Assembly (NCBI RefSeq): GCF_026626635.1
Contig: NZ_JAPNKA010000002.1
Location: 1-64,000 of the forward strand
Reading direction: 5' to 3'
Source of the DNA: Archangium lansingense
Lineage (GTDB): Bacteria > Myxococcota > Myxococcia > Myxococcales > Myxococcaceae
Length of the DNA stretch: 64,000 nt
The notes below the pieces were generated by a model that was given only the letters and a program-made list of their open reading frames with translations, had not been told where the DNA came from and did not search any database. The position numbers and the translations under genes were made by a program. Shown here piece by piece: positions 41,451 through 49,200 of this stretch (position 1 is the stretch's first letter; each line of letters opens with the position of its first letter).

Positions 41451-41470
41451 GGTGATCGCCCTGGATCACC
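41451..41470. repeat. Palindrome GGTGATC-N6-GATCACC, copy 2
   Basis: GGTGATCGCCCTGGATCACC, arms identical to 41129-41147 with a spacer one base longer. It lies 54 bases before the triple operator at 41525-41578. Confidence 0.6.
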
Positions 41471-41524
41471 GACTCCACTCCGAGTGCTACCGCACCCGCC
41501 GAACGAGACCCGGAATTCCTGAGC

Positions 41525-41578
41525 GCACGTGATTACGTGCGCGCACGTGTTTACATGCGATAGCATGTGATTACGTGC
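41525..41578. promoter_or_regulatory. Triple plasmid-wide operator (sites F1-F3)
   Basis: Three 16-bp sites in a row: GCACGTGATTACGTGC (41525-41540), GCACGTGTTTACATGC (41543-41558) and GCATGTGATTACGTGC (41563-41578). The last ends 18 bases before the start codon at 41597. This is the densest cluster and the likeliest autoregulated or most tightly repressed promoter; the operon it controls ends in two HTH genes. Confidence 0.75.
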
Positions 41579-41596
41579 GCAATCCAGGAGCCCGCA

Positions 41597-41893
41597 GTGC
41601 CTCCCCTTCCTGCCTCGCCTCTCGAAGACTCCTCCAGCCTCCTGCTGCTCGGCCCGGCTCGTCTTCCTGGTCCCGTGCTCTCCCTCGAGGCAGCTCTCCT
41701 CACGCCGACTGAGGTGCGCCTACTCGCCCACCACGCGGCCGCCTCCGCCATCCTTCAGGCCGACCTGATGGGCTCGCCCCTCCTGGATTTGCTCACCGGG
41801 CCCGCCCGTGAGCAGGTCCGCACGTACCTGGGGGAGCTCGCCCGAGCCCTCGCCTCGACGCGCCTTTCTCCGGAGGGCCCCTCGCGTGGGTAG
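41597..41893 (+). CDS. Small hypothetical protein, leader of operator-controlled operon
   Basis: 98 residues from GTG 41597, chosen because AGGAG lies seven bases upstream. The core is helical: LSLEAALLTPTEVRLLAHHA, AILQADLMGSPLLDLLTG and REQVRTYLGELARALAST. There are no metal or membrane motifs. It begins a run of seven closely spaced genes immediately behind the triple operator F. Its end overlaps the next gene by seven bases. Function unknown. Confidence 0.6.
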   Translation: MPPLPASPLEDSSSLLLLGPARLPGPVLSLEAALLTPTEVRLLAHHAAASAILQADLMGSPLLDLLTGPAREQVRTYLGELARALASTRLSPEGPSRG

Positions 41894-42392
41894 ACAGCGC
41901 GGGCCCAGGTGCCGCAACTGCGAGGATCGCACCCGGTATGACCGGCAGATCGCCCGCGACCTTCGCCGCGTCGTTGCGCAGCAGCGCACCACCTTCCGCG
42001 CGCTCCTGGCTGACGAGCCCTTCCCGACCGAGGAGGACCGAAGCACCGCGGTGGATGCCGTGGCCCTGGAGGGCGTGGAGCGCCTCCTGCTCCGGCTCGC
42101 CTACGAGCTGCGTGGCCTCTGCCCTCTCTGCGCCTACCTCCTCGAACAACGTGACCTCAACCGCCGACTGGCTCTCAACGAGCTGCCCTCCGAACCATGC
42201 TTACCCCCCTGCACTCTGCCTACTGCCTCGTCGGACTTCTCCTCTGCCTCTCAGGTGACGTCGCCCTCGGCCTGCTCACCCTCGGAGGGCTCGCCGGGTG
42301 CATCGCCTTCGACAGCTGGTGGCGGCGCCCGCCCTTCCACGTCCTCGCAGTCCTCGCCGCCCCTGTCGGAGCCCAGGCCCGCTACGCCGTAG
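41887..42392 (+). CDS. Hypothetical protein with paired CxxC motifs
   Basis: 168 residues from GTG 41887 (VGRQRGPRCRNCEDRTRYDR). Two CxxC motifs, CRNC (about 9-12) and CPLC (about 79-82), enclose a helical region, suggesting a zinc-bridged fold. After about residue 104 the frame overlaps the next gene (42197-42502) for 196 bases and turns Ser/Pro-rich. The tail may be non-functional, or a frameshift may have extended the original stop. It is the second gene of the operon behind operator F. Confidence 0.5.
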
Positions 42393-42502
42393 AGAGCACG
42401 GTGGCCGACCTGGCACACCGCCACGGCCTCAGCTACGAGCAGCTGGGCTACCTCCTCGAGGACCTGGGCCGGACACTGCGCTCCTCGGAGGCCGAGCGAT
42501 GA
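42197..42502 (+). CDS. Small membrane-associated hypothetical protein
   Basis: 101 residues: MLTPLHSAYCLVGLLLCLSG and DVALGLLTLGGLAGCIAFDS form one or two hydrophobic helices (about 8-38), then a soluble helical tail ending LEDLGRTLRSSEAER. The GC3 pattern supports this frame over the overlapping one. The stop overlaps the next start (ATGA). It could be a small inner-membrane accessory of the transfer region. Confidence 0.6.
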   Translation: MLTPLHSAYCLVGLLLCLSGDVALGLLTLGGLAGCIAFDSWWRRPPFHVLAVLAAPVGAQARYAVESTVADLAHRHGLSYEQLGYLLEDLGRTLRSSEAER

Positions 42503-42768
42503 TGCTGCCCACCTCCTTCCTCGGCCACCTGCTGCTCTACATGGACGCCCACGCCGAGCTGCTGCGCGCCAACCGCTGCATGCGGCTCTGCCGCGACGAG
42601 TGGCTGACCGCCGCTCGCTGCGACGGGCCTCACAGTCTGCCAGCGCGTGCCGCGCTCGCGGACCTCCAGGAGGCCCAGGAGGCTCGAGAGCGAGCCCTCT
42701 TCTCGGCGGCGGCAGCGGCCCTCGCTCTGCCCGGGTTGCCCTCTTTCACCGTGGGCGCCCGCGCATGA
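42499..42768 (+). CDS. Small helical hypothetical protein
   Basis: 89 residues starting MMLPTSFLGHLLLYMDAHAE. It is Leu/Ala-rich and helical, with two Cys separated by three residues (CMRLC) and a third nearby. It overlaps its neighbours at both ends by four bases, a sign of translational coupling in the operon 41597-43483. It is not recognised. Confidence 0.6.
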   Translation: MMLPTSFLGHLLLYMDAHAELLRANRCMRLCRDEWLTAARCDGPHSLPARAALADLQEAQEARERALFSAAAAALALPGLPSFTVGARA

Positions 42769-43049
42769 GGAAACCTCCTGAGTTGTCTCCGTACTTCGCT
42801 CCGCTCCTCGCTGACTTCTCCCAGGGCCTCGTCCAGTTCAGCCGCGCGTCCGTGCGCGAGCACATGAGCATCGCTGCCTGGATGGATGCCATGGAACAGG
42901 AGGGCTACGAGTCAGCTGCAGAGGCGGCCGCCCGTGCCGCCTGGGGCCAGGCTTACGAGGCTCGGGCAGAAGCGGGGCACGTCCTGATGGAGCGCGCACA
43001 GATTCTCCTCCTCCTCACCAACCTCAACCCGTCACCCGCCAGCGCCTGA
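42765..43049 (+). CDS. Small helical hypothetical protein
   Basis: 94 residues starting MRKPPELSPYFAPLLADFSQ, fully helical by appearance (REHMSIAAWMDAMEQEGYES, AEAGHVLMERAQILLLLTNL). It overlaps the previous gene by four bases and precedes the XRE regulator by eight. No motif is recognised. Confidence 0.55.
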   Translation: MRKPPELSPYFAPLLADFSQGLVQFSRASVREHMSIAAWMDAMEQEGYESAAEAAARAAWGQAYEARAEAGHVLMERAQILLLLTNLNPSPASA

Positions 43050-43057
43050 GCCCCTCC

Positions 43058-43483
43058 ATGAATCGCCGTGTCCCTGCCGTCAACCTCAAGCGCCTGGCGC
43101 CCCGCATCGGGGCCGCCTGCCGTGCTGCCCGCCAGAAGCTTCAGCTCACCCAGGAGGACGTTGCCGAGCGCGTTGGCCTCGCCACCGAAGTGTACGGGCG
43201 CCTCGAGCGCGGGAATATGACCCCGAGCGTGCCGACGCTCCGCAAGCTCTGCCTGTCCCTGAATCTCTCCGCGGATGTGGCCCTCGCCCTCGATGACACG
43301 GCCGAGCTGCCTCCCCGCCCTATGCTTGAGGAGGAGCAGTCCGCGGACGTGCGCCGACTGCTGCGCCGCGCCCGCGAGCTGCCGCCCGACAGACTGAAAA
43401 TCCTCCTCCAGCTAGCCAACGTCTTCGCCAAGGACGCGGGTGCTCGCACCGAGCAGCCCCGTGCCGCCGAGGACGCCGCCTGA
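43058..43483 (+). CDS. XRE-family transcriptional regulator
   Basis: 141 residues. A clear XRE helix-turn-helix occupies about residues 14-70: IGAACRAARQKLQLTQEDVA, ERVGLATEVYGRLERGNMTP, TLRKLCLSLNL. The C-terminal half is helical (VRRLLRRARELPPDRLKILL) and may dimerise. It ends the operon driven by the triple operator F, which makes it the best candidate in the window for the protein that binds the plasmid-wide palindromes (autoregulation). No direct evidence links it to those sites. Confidence 0.85.
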   Translation: MNRRVPAVNLKRLAPRIGAACRAARQKLQLTQEDVAERVGLATEVYGRLERGNMTPSVPTLRKLCLSLNLSADVALALDDTAELPPRPMLEEEQSADVRRLLRRARELPPDRLKILLQLANVFAKDAGARTEQPRAAEDAA

Positions 43484-43586
43484 GCACCGAGGACGGAGCC
43501 CCACCCTGCACCTGCCCGCGGCGCACTTTCGGCCTCGGGCTCCGAAAGAAGAGTTACCGGCACTCACGCCGGCGAGGAGACTCACA

Positions 43587-43862
43587 ATGACGACACCGAA
43601 GTGGTTGGAACCGGCCGCCGCTCGCAGTTCCCAGGAGACCTGGACGCTAGGCCACGTGCTGCTGCAGTACCGAACCAAGAGGAACCTCACCGAGGAGGAC
43701 CTTGCCCGCGAGCTAGAGACCAGCGTGGACACGCTCCGCTACCTCTGCCTCTGCCGCCGCCCGGAGGGGCCCGAGCTCGCGCAGCAGCTCGCCACCATCA
43801 CCGAACGCTTCCCCGTCCCTGCTGAGAAGCTCGAGGCGATTCTCCGGGAGATTGCTGGCTGA
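43587..43862 (+). CDS. Small HTH-like protein
   Basis: 91 residues starting MTTPKWLEPAAARSSQETWT. A helix-turn-helix-like stretch, VLLQYRTKRNLTEEDLAREL followed by ETSVDTLRYLCLCRRP, resembles XRE-type folds but with an unusual CLC in the recognition region. ATG 43587 has GAGGAG nine bases upstream. A strong hairpin lies after its stop (43889-43908). It is a second candidate regulator beside the XRE gene. Confidence 0.6.
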   Translation: MTTPKWLEPAAARSSQETWTLGHVLLQYRTKRNLTEEDLARELETSVDTLRYLCLCRRPEGPELAQQLATITERFPVPAEKLEAILREIAG

Positions 43863-43888
43863 GCCGTCGCGGGTGGGTGCCCTTGGCA

Positions 43889-43908
43889 CTCCCCCGCTGG
43901 CGGGGGAG
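43889..43908. terminator. Hairpin terminator after the small-gene operon
   Basis: CTCCCCCG (43889-43896) and CGGGGGAG (43901-43908) pair perfectly around CTGG, 26 bases past the stop at 43862. No T-run follows. Confidence 0.5.
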
Positions 43909-44065
43909 GGACGGTCAACCAATGGCGAGCGGAACCGGACGGCTCAAGGCTGCCCAACGGGCACCGCGCAAGCGGCCCTCGGGCCTTGAACCGGCTGGGG
44001 CCGGTCGGCATGGAGCAGTCCCTCCTCTTCGCTTTTCGCCTTCCGATTCACCCATGAGAGGGTAA

Positions 44066-45440
44066 GGGGCTGTCGCAAAATAAGTGTAATTATTTCACCA
44101 GCTGAGCGCTCGCTTGCCGTCTCGGAGAGAGCGAGTAGTTCCATTCCCCGTGAAACCGCTTCTTTCGGATGTTCAGTTGCCCAAAGTCCGCTGCGCTGAC
44201 GCGAACGCCAAGGGGGTACTCCCTCGTATCCAGGGCAGCCCGAACACACAGTCCCGTGCGTGTCGTGGTGCTGCCGATGAGATTGATGACAACTTGATAG
44301 CTCGTTAGCGGTCGGCCTCGCCAGTTGAGCGTGATCTGGGCAAAGAGTCGATGCTCGATCTTGTTCCATTTGCTCGTGCCCGGAGGGTAATGGCTGACGG
44401 AGACCTTCAACCCCGTGGCATCTGCAAATTCTTGCAGGCACTTCTTCCATACCCGCGACCGTGCCGAGTTCGAACCCCCAGCATCCGCTACCACCAGAAG
44501 CTCTCTTGCATGAGGATATGCATGCCTGCCCATCGTGAGCCACCAACGCCGAAGCGACTGGACTGCGAACTCAGGAGTGTCATGGTCCGTCCCAACGTTG
44601 ACCCAGCCCTCGTCACGGGCCAAGTCATACACTCCATAGGGAATCGCTTTGCCCTCAGCCATATCCGGAAAATCGTAGGCGTTGACTCTGGGCGCTTGGC
44701 CTTGGAGCTGCCACTCCCGACCCGGGGTCTTGAAGTTTCCAATCAACTCCTTCTTCTTCGAGTCGACGGACACCACTGGTTGTCGGCGCCGCTGAAAGGC
44801 CTTCGCTTGTCGAGCGATGTAACGAAACTGTGCATTCCTATCTGGATGGCTGCCTCCCTCTTCCTCCTTACGCGGAGCCTGCAAGCTATACCCCGCTTCG
44901 TGCAGCATCCGCGCGACGGTGTCGCTACTCACCTCATGCCCTCGCTCTCTCAACTCCGACGCAAGGTGCCTCACGCTCTTCGTCGTCCATTGAAGCGGCG
45001 ATTGCGGTTCGCCGCGCGTCACCGGCTCGAGCAGCGCCTGGAGGTCACCCAGCAACCTCGCGTCCTTTGCGCTCAGGCGCCTTCTTCCTCCTCCTGGCCG
45101 ACGCACTCGCGACGTTGAAGCCCTTGAAGGCGGTTGCCGCCGAAGCTCCGCCAGCTCTTTCTTGCCCTTCCAGATGCGACGACCACTGATCCCCGTTGCC
45201 CGCTGGAGCGCTGCGGTTCCTCCGCGTCCAAGGCTTTCCACTTCAGCCGCAGCCCACAGGCGGCTGACCCTCTCGTCCATGATGGGGGCCAGGGCCTTGA
45301 ACTTGGCGCGCAAGGCTTCGAGATCTACTTTCACGCATACAACATGCCCACGAAATGCCTCTTACGCAGCGACCAGCCCCATGGCTGCCTGCCTGGTGGG
45401 CTCATTATCACTTTCATTACACTTATTTTGCGACAGCCCC
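44066..45440 (-). mobile_element. ISAzo13-family insertion sequence (1375 bp)
   Basis: The ends are 25-base perfect inverted repeats beginning GGGGCTGTCGCAAAATAAGT. TAA flanks both sides (44063-44065 and 45441-45443), a 3-bp target duplication. It encodes one transposase on the minus strand. Closing the gap restores GAGAGGG-TAAGCAC-ATG, meaning the IS sits between the ribosome-binding site and start codon of the gene at 45448. Confidence 0.95.
44090..45334 (-). CDS. ISAzo13-type transposase
   Basis: 414 residues. The N-terminal HTH region includes GTAALQRATGISGRRIWKGK and TTKSVRHLASELRERGHEVS. The DDE core follows: VVSVDSKKKELIGNF (first Asp), ELLVVADAGGSNSARSRVWK (second Asp) and SVSHYPPGTSKWNKIEHRLF (Glu). 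These are hallmark motifs of the ISAzo13 family. Length is normal and the frame intact, so the element may be active. Base composition is less GC-rich than the surrounding plasmid. Confidence 0.95.
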   Translation of the reverse strand: MKVDLEALRAKFKALAPIMDERVSRLWAAAEVESLGRGGTAALQRATGISGRRIWKGKKELAELRRQPPSRASTSRVRRPGGGRRRLSAKDARLLGDLQALLEPVTRGEPQSPLQWTTKSVRHLASELRERGHEVSSDTVARMLHEAGYSLQAPRKEEEGGSHPDRNAQFRYIARQAKAFQRRRQPVVSVDSKKKELIGNFKTPGREWQLQGQAPRVNAYDFPDMAEGKAIPYGVYDLARDEGWVNVGTDHDTPEFAVQSLRRWWLTMGRHAYPHARELLVVADAGGSNSARSRVWKKCLQEFADATGLKVSVSHYPPGTSKWNKIEHRLFAQITLNWRGRPLTSYQVVINLIGSTTTRTGLCVRAALDTREYPLGVRVSAADFGQLNIRKKRFHGEWNYSLSPRRQASAQLVK

Positions 45441-45447
45441 TAAGCAC

Positions 45448-46173
45448 ATGAAGCTCCACTCCTATGCCCGTGCCCGTGCGGCCTACACCGAGGCGGAAGA
45501 GATCCTCGTCCGCACGGAGGTGCCCGAAGCACTCTGGCCCCAGCATCAGCTCCGGCGGATCCTCGCCGAGCTGCTCGAGGACGCGGCCGCGGTGGACCGC
45601 GCGGCCGACTTGCTGTGGGGGACGTTGAAGGCGGGACGCATGGCCGAGCACTCCGGGGTGCGATTCCTCCTCGCGCAGGACGGCCGCCTCCTGCTCGAGA
45701 ACGCCTCCCGCGCCCACGGCTCGCCCGAGGCGGCCACCCCCTCGTGCATTGCCTGTGGCGGCCTTACCGGGGACATCCTCTGTGAGGCTTGCGTGGACCT
45801 GCACCGTCCTGCCGGCTCGCCCGAGGAGCGCGCCCACCGCGAGCGCGTCCGCGCCTACCTCGCCAAGGAGACCGGAGCCAGCACCGAGCCCACGTGGGCC
45901 TTCCTCCTCAACGTGGTGGCCTCACACCGCCCTGACCTGGCGCAGCTGCTCTCCCGTGCCACGCCGCTTCGCCTACACCGCTCCGGGTACTTCTGCGCCA
46001 CGGCCGACTCGGACGAGACGTGTCAGGCCCTCATGCGCGCCTCGCGCGAGGTGGAGTTGCTGCTCGTCGAGCACCGCGTCCCGGCCCTCGGCTACCGCAT
46101 GGGGGTTGGCTGGGAGCCCGGCGTAGGGAAGCCGGTGCCCCTGCTCACCTGCGACATCCTCCACCTCCCGTGA
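45448..46173 (+). CDS. Hypothetical zinc-motif protein, separated from its RBS by ISAzo13
   Basis: 241 residues starting MKLHSYARARAAYTEAEEIL. The middle has a zinc-like module CIACGGLTGDILCEAC (about 101-116). The C-terminal region is helical, then beta (LRLHRSGYFCATADSDETCQ). Before the IS inserted, GAGAGGG would have lain seven bases upstream of the ATG; it is now at 44056-44062 on the far side of the element. Translation is therefore probably impaired. The gene would have been the next one after the small-gene operon 41597-43862. Family unknown. Confidence 0.65.
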   Translation: MKLHSYARARAAYTEAEEILVRTEVPEALWPQHQLRRILAELLEDAAAVDRAADLLWGTLKAGRMAEHSGVRFLLAQDGRLLLENASRAHGSPEAATPSCIACGGLTGDILCEACVDLHRPAGSPEERAHRERVRAYLAKETGASTEPTWAFLLNVVASHRPDLAQLLSRATPLRLHRSGYFCATADSDETCQALMRASREVELLLVEHRVPALGYRMGVGWEPGVGKPVPLLTCDILHLP

Positions 46174-46263
46174 GGCGTACCGGAGCATGGAGGAACCAAG
46201 CCGATTCAACCTCCTGAAGCACTGAGGTCTCAGGCGGCCTGGCTCAATCATTCTCCGGCCCCC

Positions 46264-46515
46264 TCACGGCTTCATGATGTAGTGCCTCTTGGTACCGACG
46301 TCCTTCTCCTTGCCGGTCCTCGTGGAGAAGAGCCGCACCTTGTCCTGCCAGTATCCGGCGGCCAGTTCCCAATTAACGGCAACTCCGCCTCGAACCACGG
46401 CCGTGACGTACGTCTCGAAGGTAAACTGGCCGTTGGGCAGGGGTCGCACCCGTACCCGATCTCCAACCTTCAGACCCTTCAGCCAGGAGAGATGCTCACA
46501 ATCTCCAAGTGTCAT
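46264..46515 (-). CDS. Small hypothetical protein (SH3-like?)
   Basis: 83 residues starting MTLGDCEHLSWLKGLKVGDR, with beta-rich VRVRPLPNGQFTFETYVTAV and a basic C-terminus (TRTGKEKDVGTKRHYIMKP). ATG 46515 has GGAGGTGG upstream, a good ribosome-binding site. The KVGDRVRVRP pattern is typical of small beta-barrel, SH3-like proteins. It faces the gene at 45448 tail to tail. Confidence 0.55.
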   Translation of the reverse strand: MTLGDCEHLSWLKGLKVGDRVRVRPLPNGQFTFETYVTAVVRGGVAVNWELAAGYWQDKVRLFSTRTGKEKDVGTKRHYIMKP

Positions 46516-46828
46516 TCACCACCTCCCCGACCCCAGCCCCTGGCTGGGAATCGAGTTAAAGGCCCCGCCTCGCGGCTCAGGCCTACGACGCTTCATTGCG
46601 TCCTCAATGGGGAGAAGGGGCGGGCGCGGTGCCGCTGCTGACGAGGACAAGTCGTGACGCGAAAAGGCCCAATGGGCGGTGATATGTCCTACATTAGAGC
46701 CAACCGCCTACACGGACAGCCAATGTGCGTGCGGGCTCGGCGCCACGCGCGATAATGGCGATTATCGTGCGTCGCTGCCTCCCAAACGGGGCCTAGCCCG
46801 CCTCCCTGCCCCGTGCTATCGCGCAACC
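46516..46828. other. Regulatory/recombination region upstream of the recombinase
   Basis: It holds the dif-like site (46745-46772). A further copy of the arm ACGCACGATAA lies across the recombinase start (46832-46842), with an inverted TATCGCGC at 46818-46825. Nothing else is recognised. Confidence 0.55.
46745..46772. other. dif-like recombination site
   Basis: ACGCGCGATAA (46745-46755), a 6-base spacer TGGCGA (46756-46761), then TTATCGTGCGT (46762-46772). The two 11-base arms are inverted copies with one mismatch and end in ATAA/TTAT against the spacer, the geometry of XerCD dif and plasmid cer-type sites. It lies 57 bases upstream of a Xer-like recombinase gene, as in dimer-resolution cassettes. 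Confidence 0.7.
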
Positions 46829-47740
46829 ATGACGCACGATAACGGCGCTCGCACTCTGTTATCCGCCGACGACTTGGTGGAGCAGTACCGGCTGGATCTG
46901 GAGAGGCAGCGCAAGCCCGCCCACACGGTGCGGGCCTACCTCGGCGACGTCCGCGCCTTCCTCGGGCACTTCGAGCGCGAGGGCGGCTCGCACTTCCCTG
47001 GCGGCGTGCGGACGGCCGACGTGCGCGGCTACCTGTCGGCTTTGAAGCGGGCCGAGGCCAAGCCCGCCACCATCCACCGCCGTCGGGCGGGGCTCGCCAG
47101 CTTCTTCCGGTGGGCCGTCGCCGCGCAGCACTGCCGCGAGTCCCCAGTGGCGGGCCTGGAGCTCCACCGCCTCGCCCCCCTGGAGCAGCCCCTCCGCCGG
47201 GCCCTGGACGTGCGCGACAAGCGCCGCTTCCTCCGCACCGTGCAGGAGCATGGCACCCTGCGCGACAGGGCCGTCTGCGAGCTGCTCGTCGCCACCGCCA
47301 TCCGCGAGGACGAGCTCGTGCACGTGAAGCTCGAGGACCTGGAGTTGGGCGAGCGCCGCGGCTGGGTGAAGGTGAATGGCAAGGGCTCGCGCCAGCGCAC
47401 CCTCCCCCTCCACCGCGACGTGCGCCGCGTCCTCACCACCTGGCTCGCCGCGCGCCCCGCCCTGGGCGACTACCTCTTCCCAGGCCGCTACGGGGATGCG
47501 CTCAACACCAGTTCCATCCGCCGCCTCGTTGACAAGTACGAGCGCCTCTCCGGTGTCGCCGGCGTCAGCCCCCACGTCCTGCGCCACACCACCCTCACCG
47601 AGTTGGTGCGCCGCAAGAAGCACGACATTGCACTCGTCGCCGCCGTGGCGGGCCACGCGAAGCTCGCCACCACGGCCATCTACGTGCAGCCCAACATGCA
47701 GGACCTTGAGGCCGCCGTGGACTCCCTCATGGAGGACTGA
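46829..47740 (+). CDS. Xer-like tyrosine recombinase
   Basis: 303 residues. The N-terminal SAM-like core-binding domain (about 10-105) contains DLVEQYRLDLERQRKPAHTV and GYLSALKRAEAKPATIHRRR. The catalytic domain has the usual residues: Arg in ATAIREDELVHVKLEDLELG, Lys in VNGKGSRQRTLPL, HVLRHTTLTEL (H-x-x-R), GHAKLATTAIY (His) and the nucleophile in TAIYVQP (Tyr). It probably resolves plasmid dimers at the dif-like site upstream. The arm sequence ACGCACGATAA overlaps its start, hinting at autoregulation. Partial copies occur at 57796-58418 and 60635-60694. Confidence 0.93.
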   Translation: MTHDNGARTLLSADDLVEQYRLDLERQRKPAHTVRAYLGDVRAFLGHFEREGGSHFPGGVRTADVRGYLSALKRAEAKPATIHRRRAGLASFFRWAVAAQHCRESPVAGLELHRLAPLEQPLRRALDVRDKRRFLRTVQEHGTLRDRAVCELLVATAIREDELVHVKLEDLELGERRGWVKVNGKGSRQRTLPLHRDVRRVLTTWLAARPALGDYLFPGRYGDALNTSSIRRLVDKYERLSGVAGVSPHVLRHTTLTELVRRKKHDIALVAAVAGHAKLATTAIYVQPNMQDLEAAVDSLMED

Positions 47741-48440
47741 ACCCCCGGCCGCGCTTGCTTCCTCCTGTTGGCGGCGCACTTCGGCCGGATGGGACGCGCG
47801 CACTCAGCCTCGCTGTGACATCTCCGGTTGGGCTGGCGAGCACGACCGCGGCAGGCACGTCGCCTGCATCATCCGCCACCATGACGACACGAACGGAGCA
47901 GGAGGCTCTCGCGGCTTGACTGGCGAGAGCGGAGGCGGAGTTGCAGCAGGCGCAACGCGGGCTGAACAGCAGTCTGGCGGCCCGGTCCAAATTTCCGCGC
48001 TTCCTCGTGAACGCCAACACCCGGGCGGAGCACCAGGCAGCGGAGGCTGTGGCGCGCGCGGCGCTTCTTGATGCGCCGGTGGTGCTTATGCCCTCGGTCG
48101 CGCCCGCCCCCTTGCCGTAGCGCTATGAAGAGCCCGGGCGCCATCTCCAACGCCGCACGCAGGTTCTCGACTGTCGTGTCCATGTTCTCGACGACGGTGG
48201 CGGTGTGCCAAGTCACCTCGCCTGAGCCCTCGGGCGACTCACACGCCACCTCGACGGTGACCCGCGCGAAGCGACCCGGCCAAGAGTGCTGCCGCAGCGT
48301 AAGCATCCGGTCCAGCCCAGGGTGCCGTCTATAACGTGGCTACCCTGCCACGCTTCGTGATGGCCGACACCCTGGGCTGGACCGAATGCTTACGGTAACA
48401 CTGCAGAGGGCAATGCCGCCTTTGTGCGTGAAACTCAGCG
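47741..48440. other. Decayed region with IS21-end remnant and fold-back repeat
   Basis: No intact gene. 47985-48019 matches the left 35 bases of the IS21 element (as reverse complement) with one mismatch, but the similarity stops there. A minus-strand frame from 48306 (MLTLRQHSWPGRFARVTVEV ...) looks coding for some 60 residues and then degrades, perhaps a truncated gene. The fold-back repeat at 48298-48394 is listed separately. Confidence 0.5.
48298..48394. repeat. 27-bp inverted repeat with 43-base loop (MITE-like)
   Basis: The arm at 48298-48324 (CGTAAGCATCCGGTCCAGCC ...) and its complement at 48368-48394 match in 26 of 27 positions. The whole is 97 bases, the size of a small miniature element, or two IS ends abutting. 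A duplicated target is not obvious. Confidence 0.65.
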
Positions 48441-48848
48441 CTATGTCTCGCAGTCGCCCGTGCTGCGCATTGGCGAGGAGCGGCGCACTGTGCCAACGAT
48501 GAAAAGCACCACGCTGCTGGCATTAAGCAGCAACGATAGGATGGCGGTGAGCGCTGAAGCGTTCATCGAGAGAGTGAAGCCCTCTACGAGCACTGTCGCT
48601 CTCTGCTCAGGAGGGGATGAGGTTGCGGACCAATACGTCAGCAGCAAGCCGATGCTGCTCCCCACAATGCCGATGACTGTGAGCGCGAATGCGACCACCG
48701 GGCCCCTCGCCGCACGCATCCACCAGATACCTTCGCCTTGGCGGTGGCTGACCCAGTTGCCCCATGCCTGCAGTGCGAGCGTGAGCAGGGTTTGGAAGGC
48801 CAGAGGGATGAGAAGTGAAGTAACCACCAGCCCTACAGAGTGACTCAT
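48441..48848 (-). CDS. Small polytopic membrane protein
   Basis: 135 residues with three to four membrane segments: VTSLLIPLAFQTLLTLALQA, GPVVAFALTVIGIVGSSIGL, LTAILSLLLNASSVVLFIVG. No motif or family is recognised. ATG 48848 has no strong ribosome-binding site. It stands alone between decayed DNA and the toxin-immunity region. It could be a small holin-like, immunity or transporter-accessory protein. Confidence 0.55.
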   Translation of the reverse strand: MSHSVGLVVTSLLIPLAFQTLLTLALQAWGNWVSHRQGEGIWWMRAARGPVVAFALTVIGIVGSSIGLLLTYWSATSSPPEQRATVLVEGFTLSMNASALTAILSLLLNASSVVLFIVGTVRRSSPMRSTGDCET

Positions 48849-49200
48849 TCAGGAGGGCCTACCGAAAAATTCCCCCTTGCACAACCTGGCCTTGATGCGC
48901 GGTGGGCTCACCGCACCTCCCCCCGTCCACACGGGGCGCGGCGAGCTGTCACGAGAATCTAGTGCCCTCGCTCTGGCGCCGCCCTCATCGGGGAGGAGCA
49001 GTCCATCCCGAAACTGCCGTGGAGCACGGACTGAGTAGAAGCCCTGCGGCCTCGGCCCGCTGTCGGCTCGGGCGGGAAATCGCTCTGAATCCACCGGGTG
49101 GTCCTCTGGCCCTCGGTGATTCCGGTGGAAGTGGCTCACCCTGACCTCGGTGGCGACATGGTGGGGCATGGGACCCTCAACGAGGTCATCCCAGCACCTG
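48849..49200. other. Intergenic stretch, nothing recognised
   Basis: Frames are short shadows without ribosome-binding sites. It lies downstream of the immunity gene (minus strand) and upstream of the small membrane protein. No repeat or terminator is clear. Confidence 0.45.
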
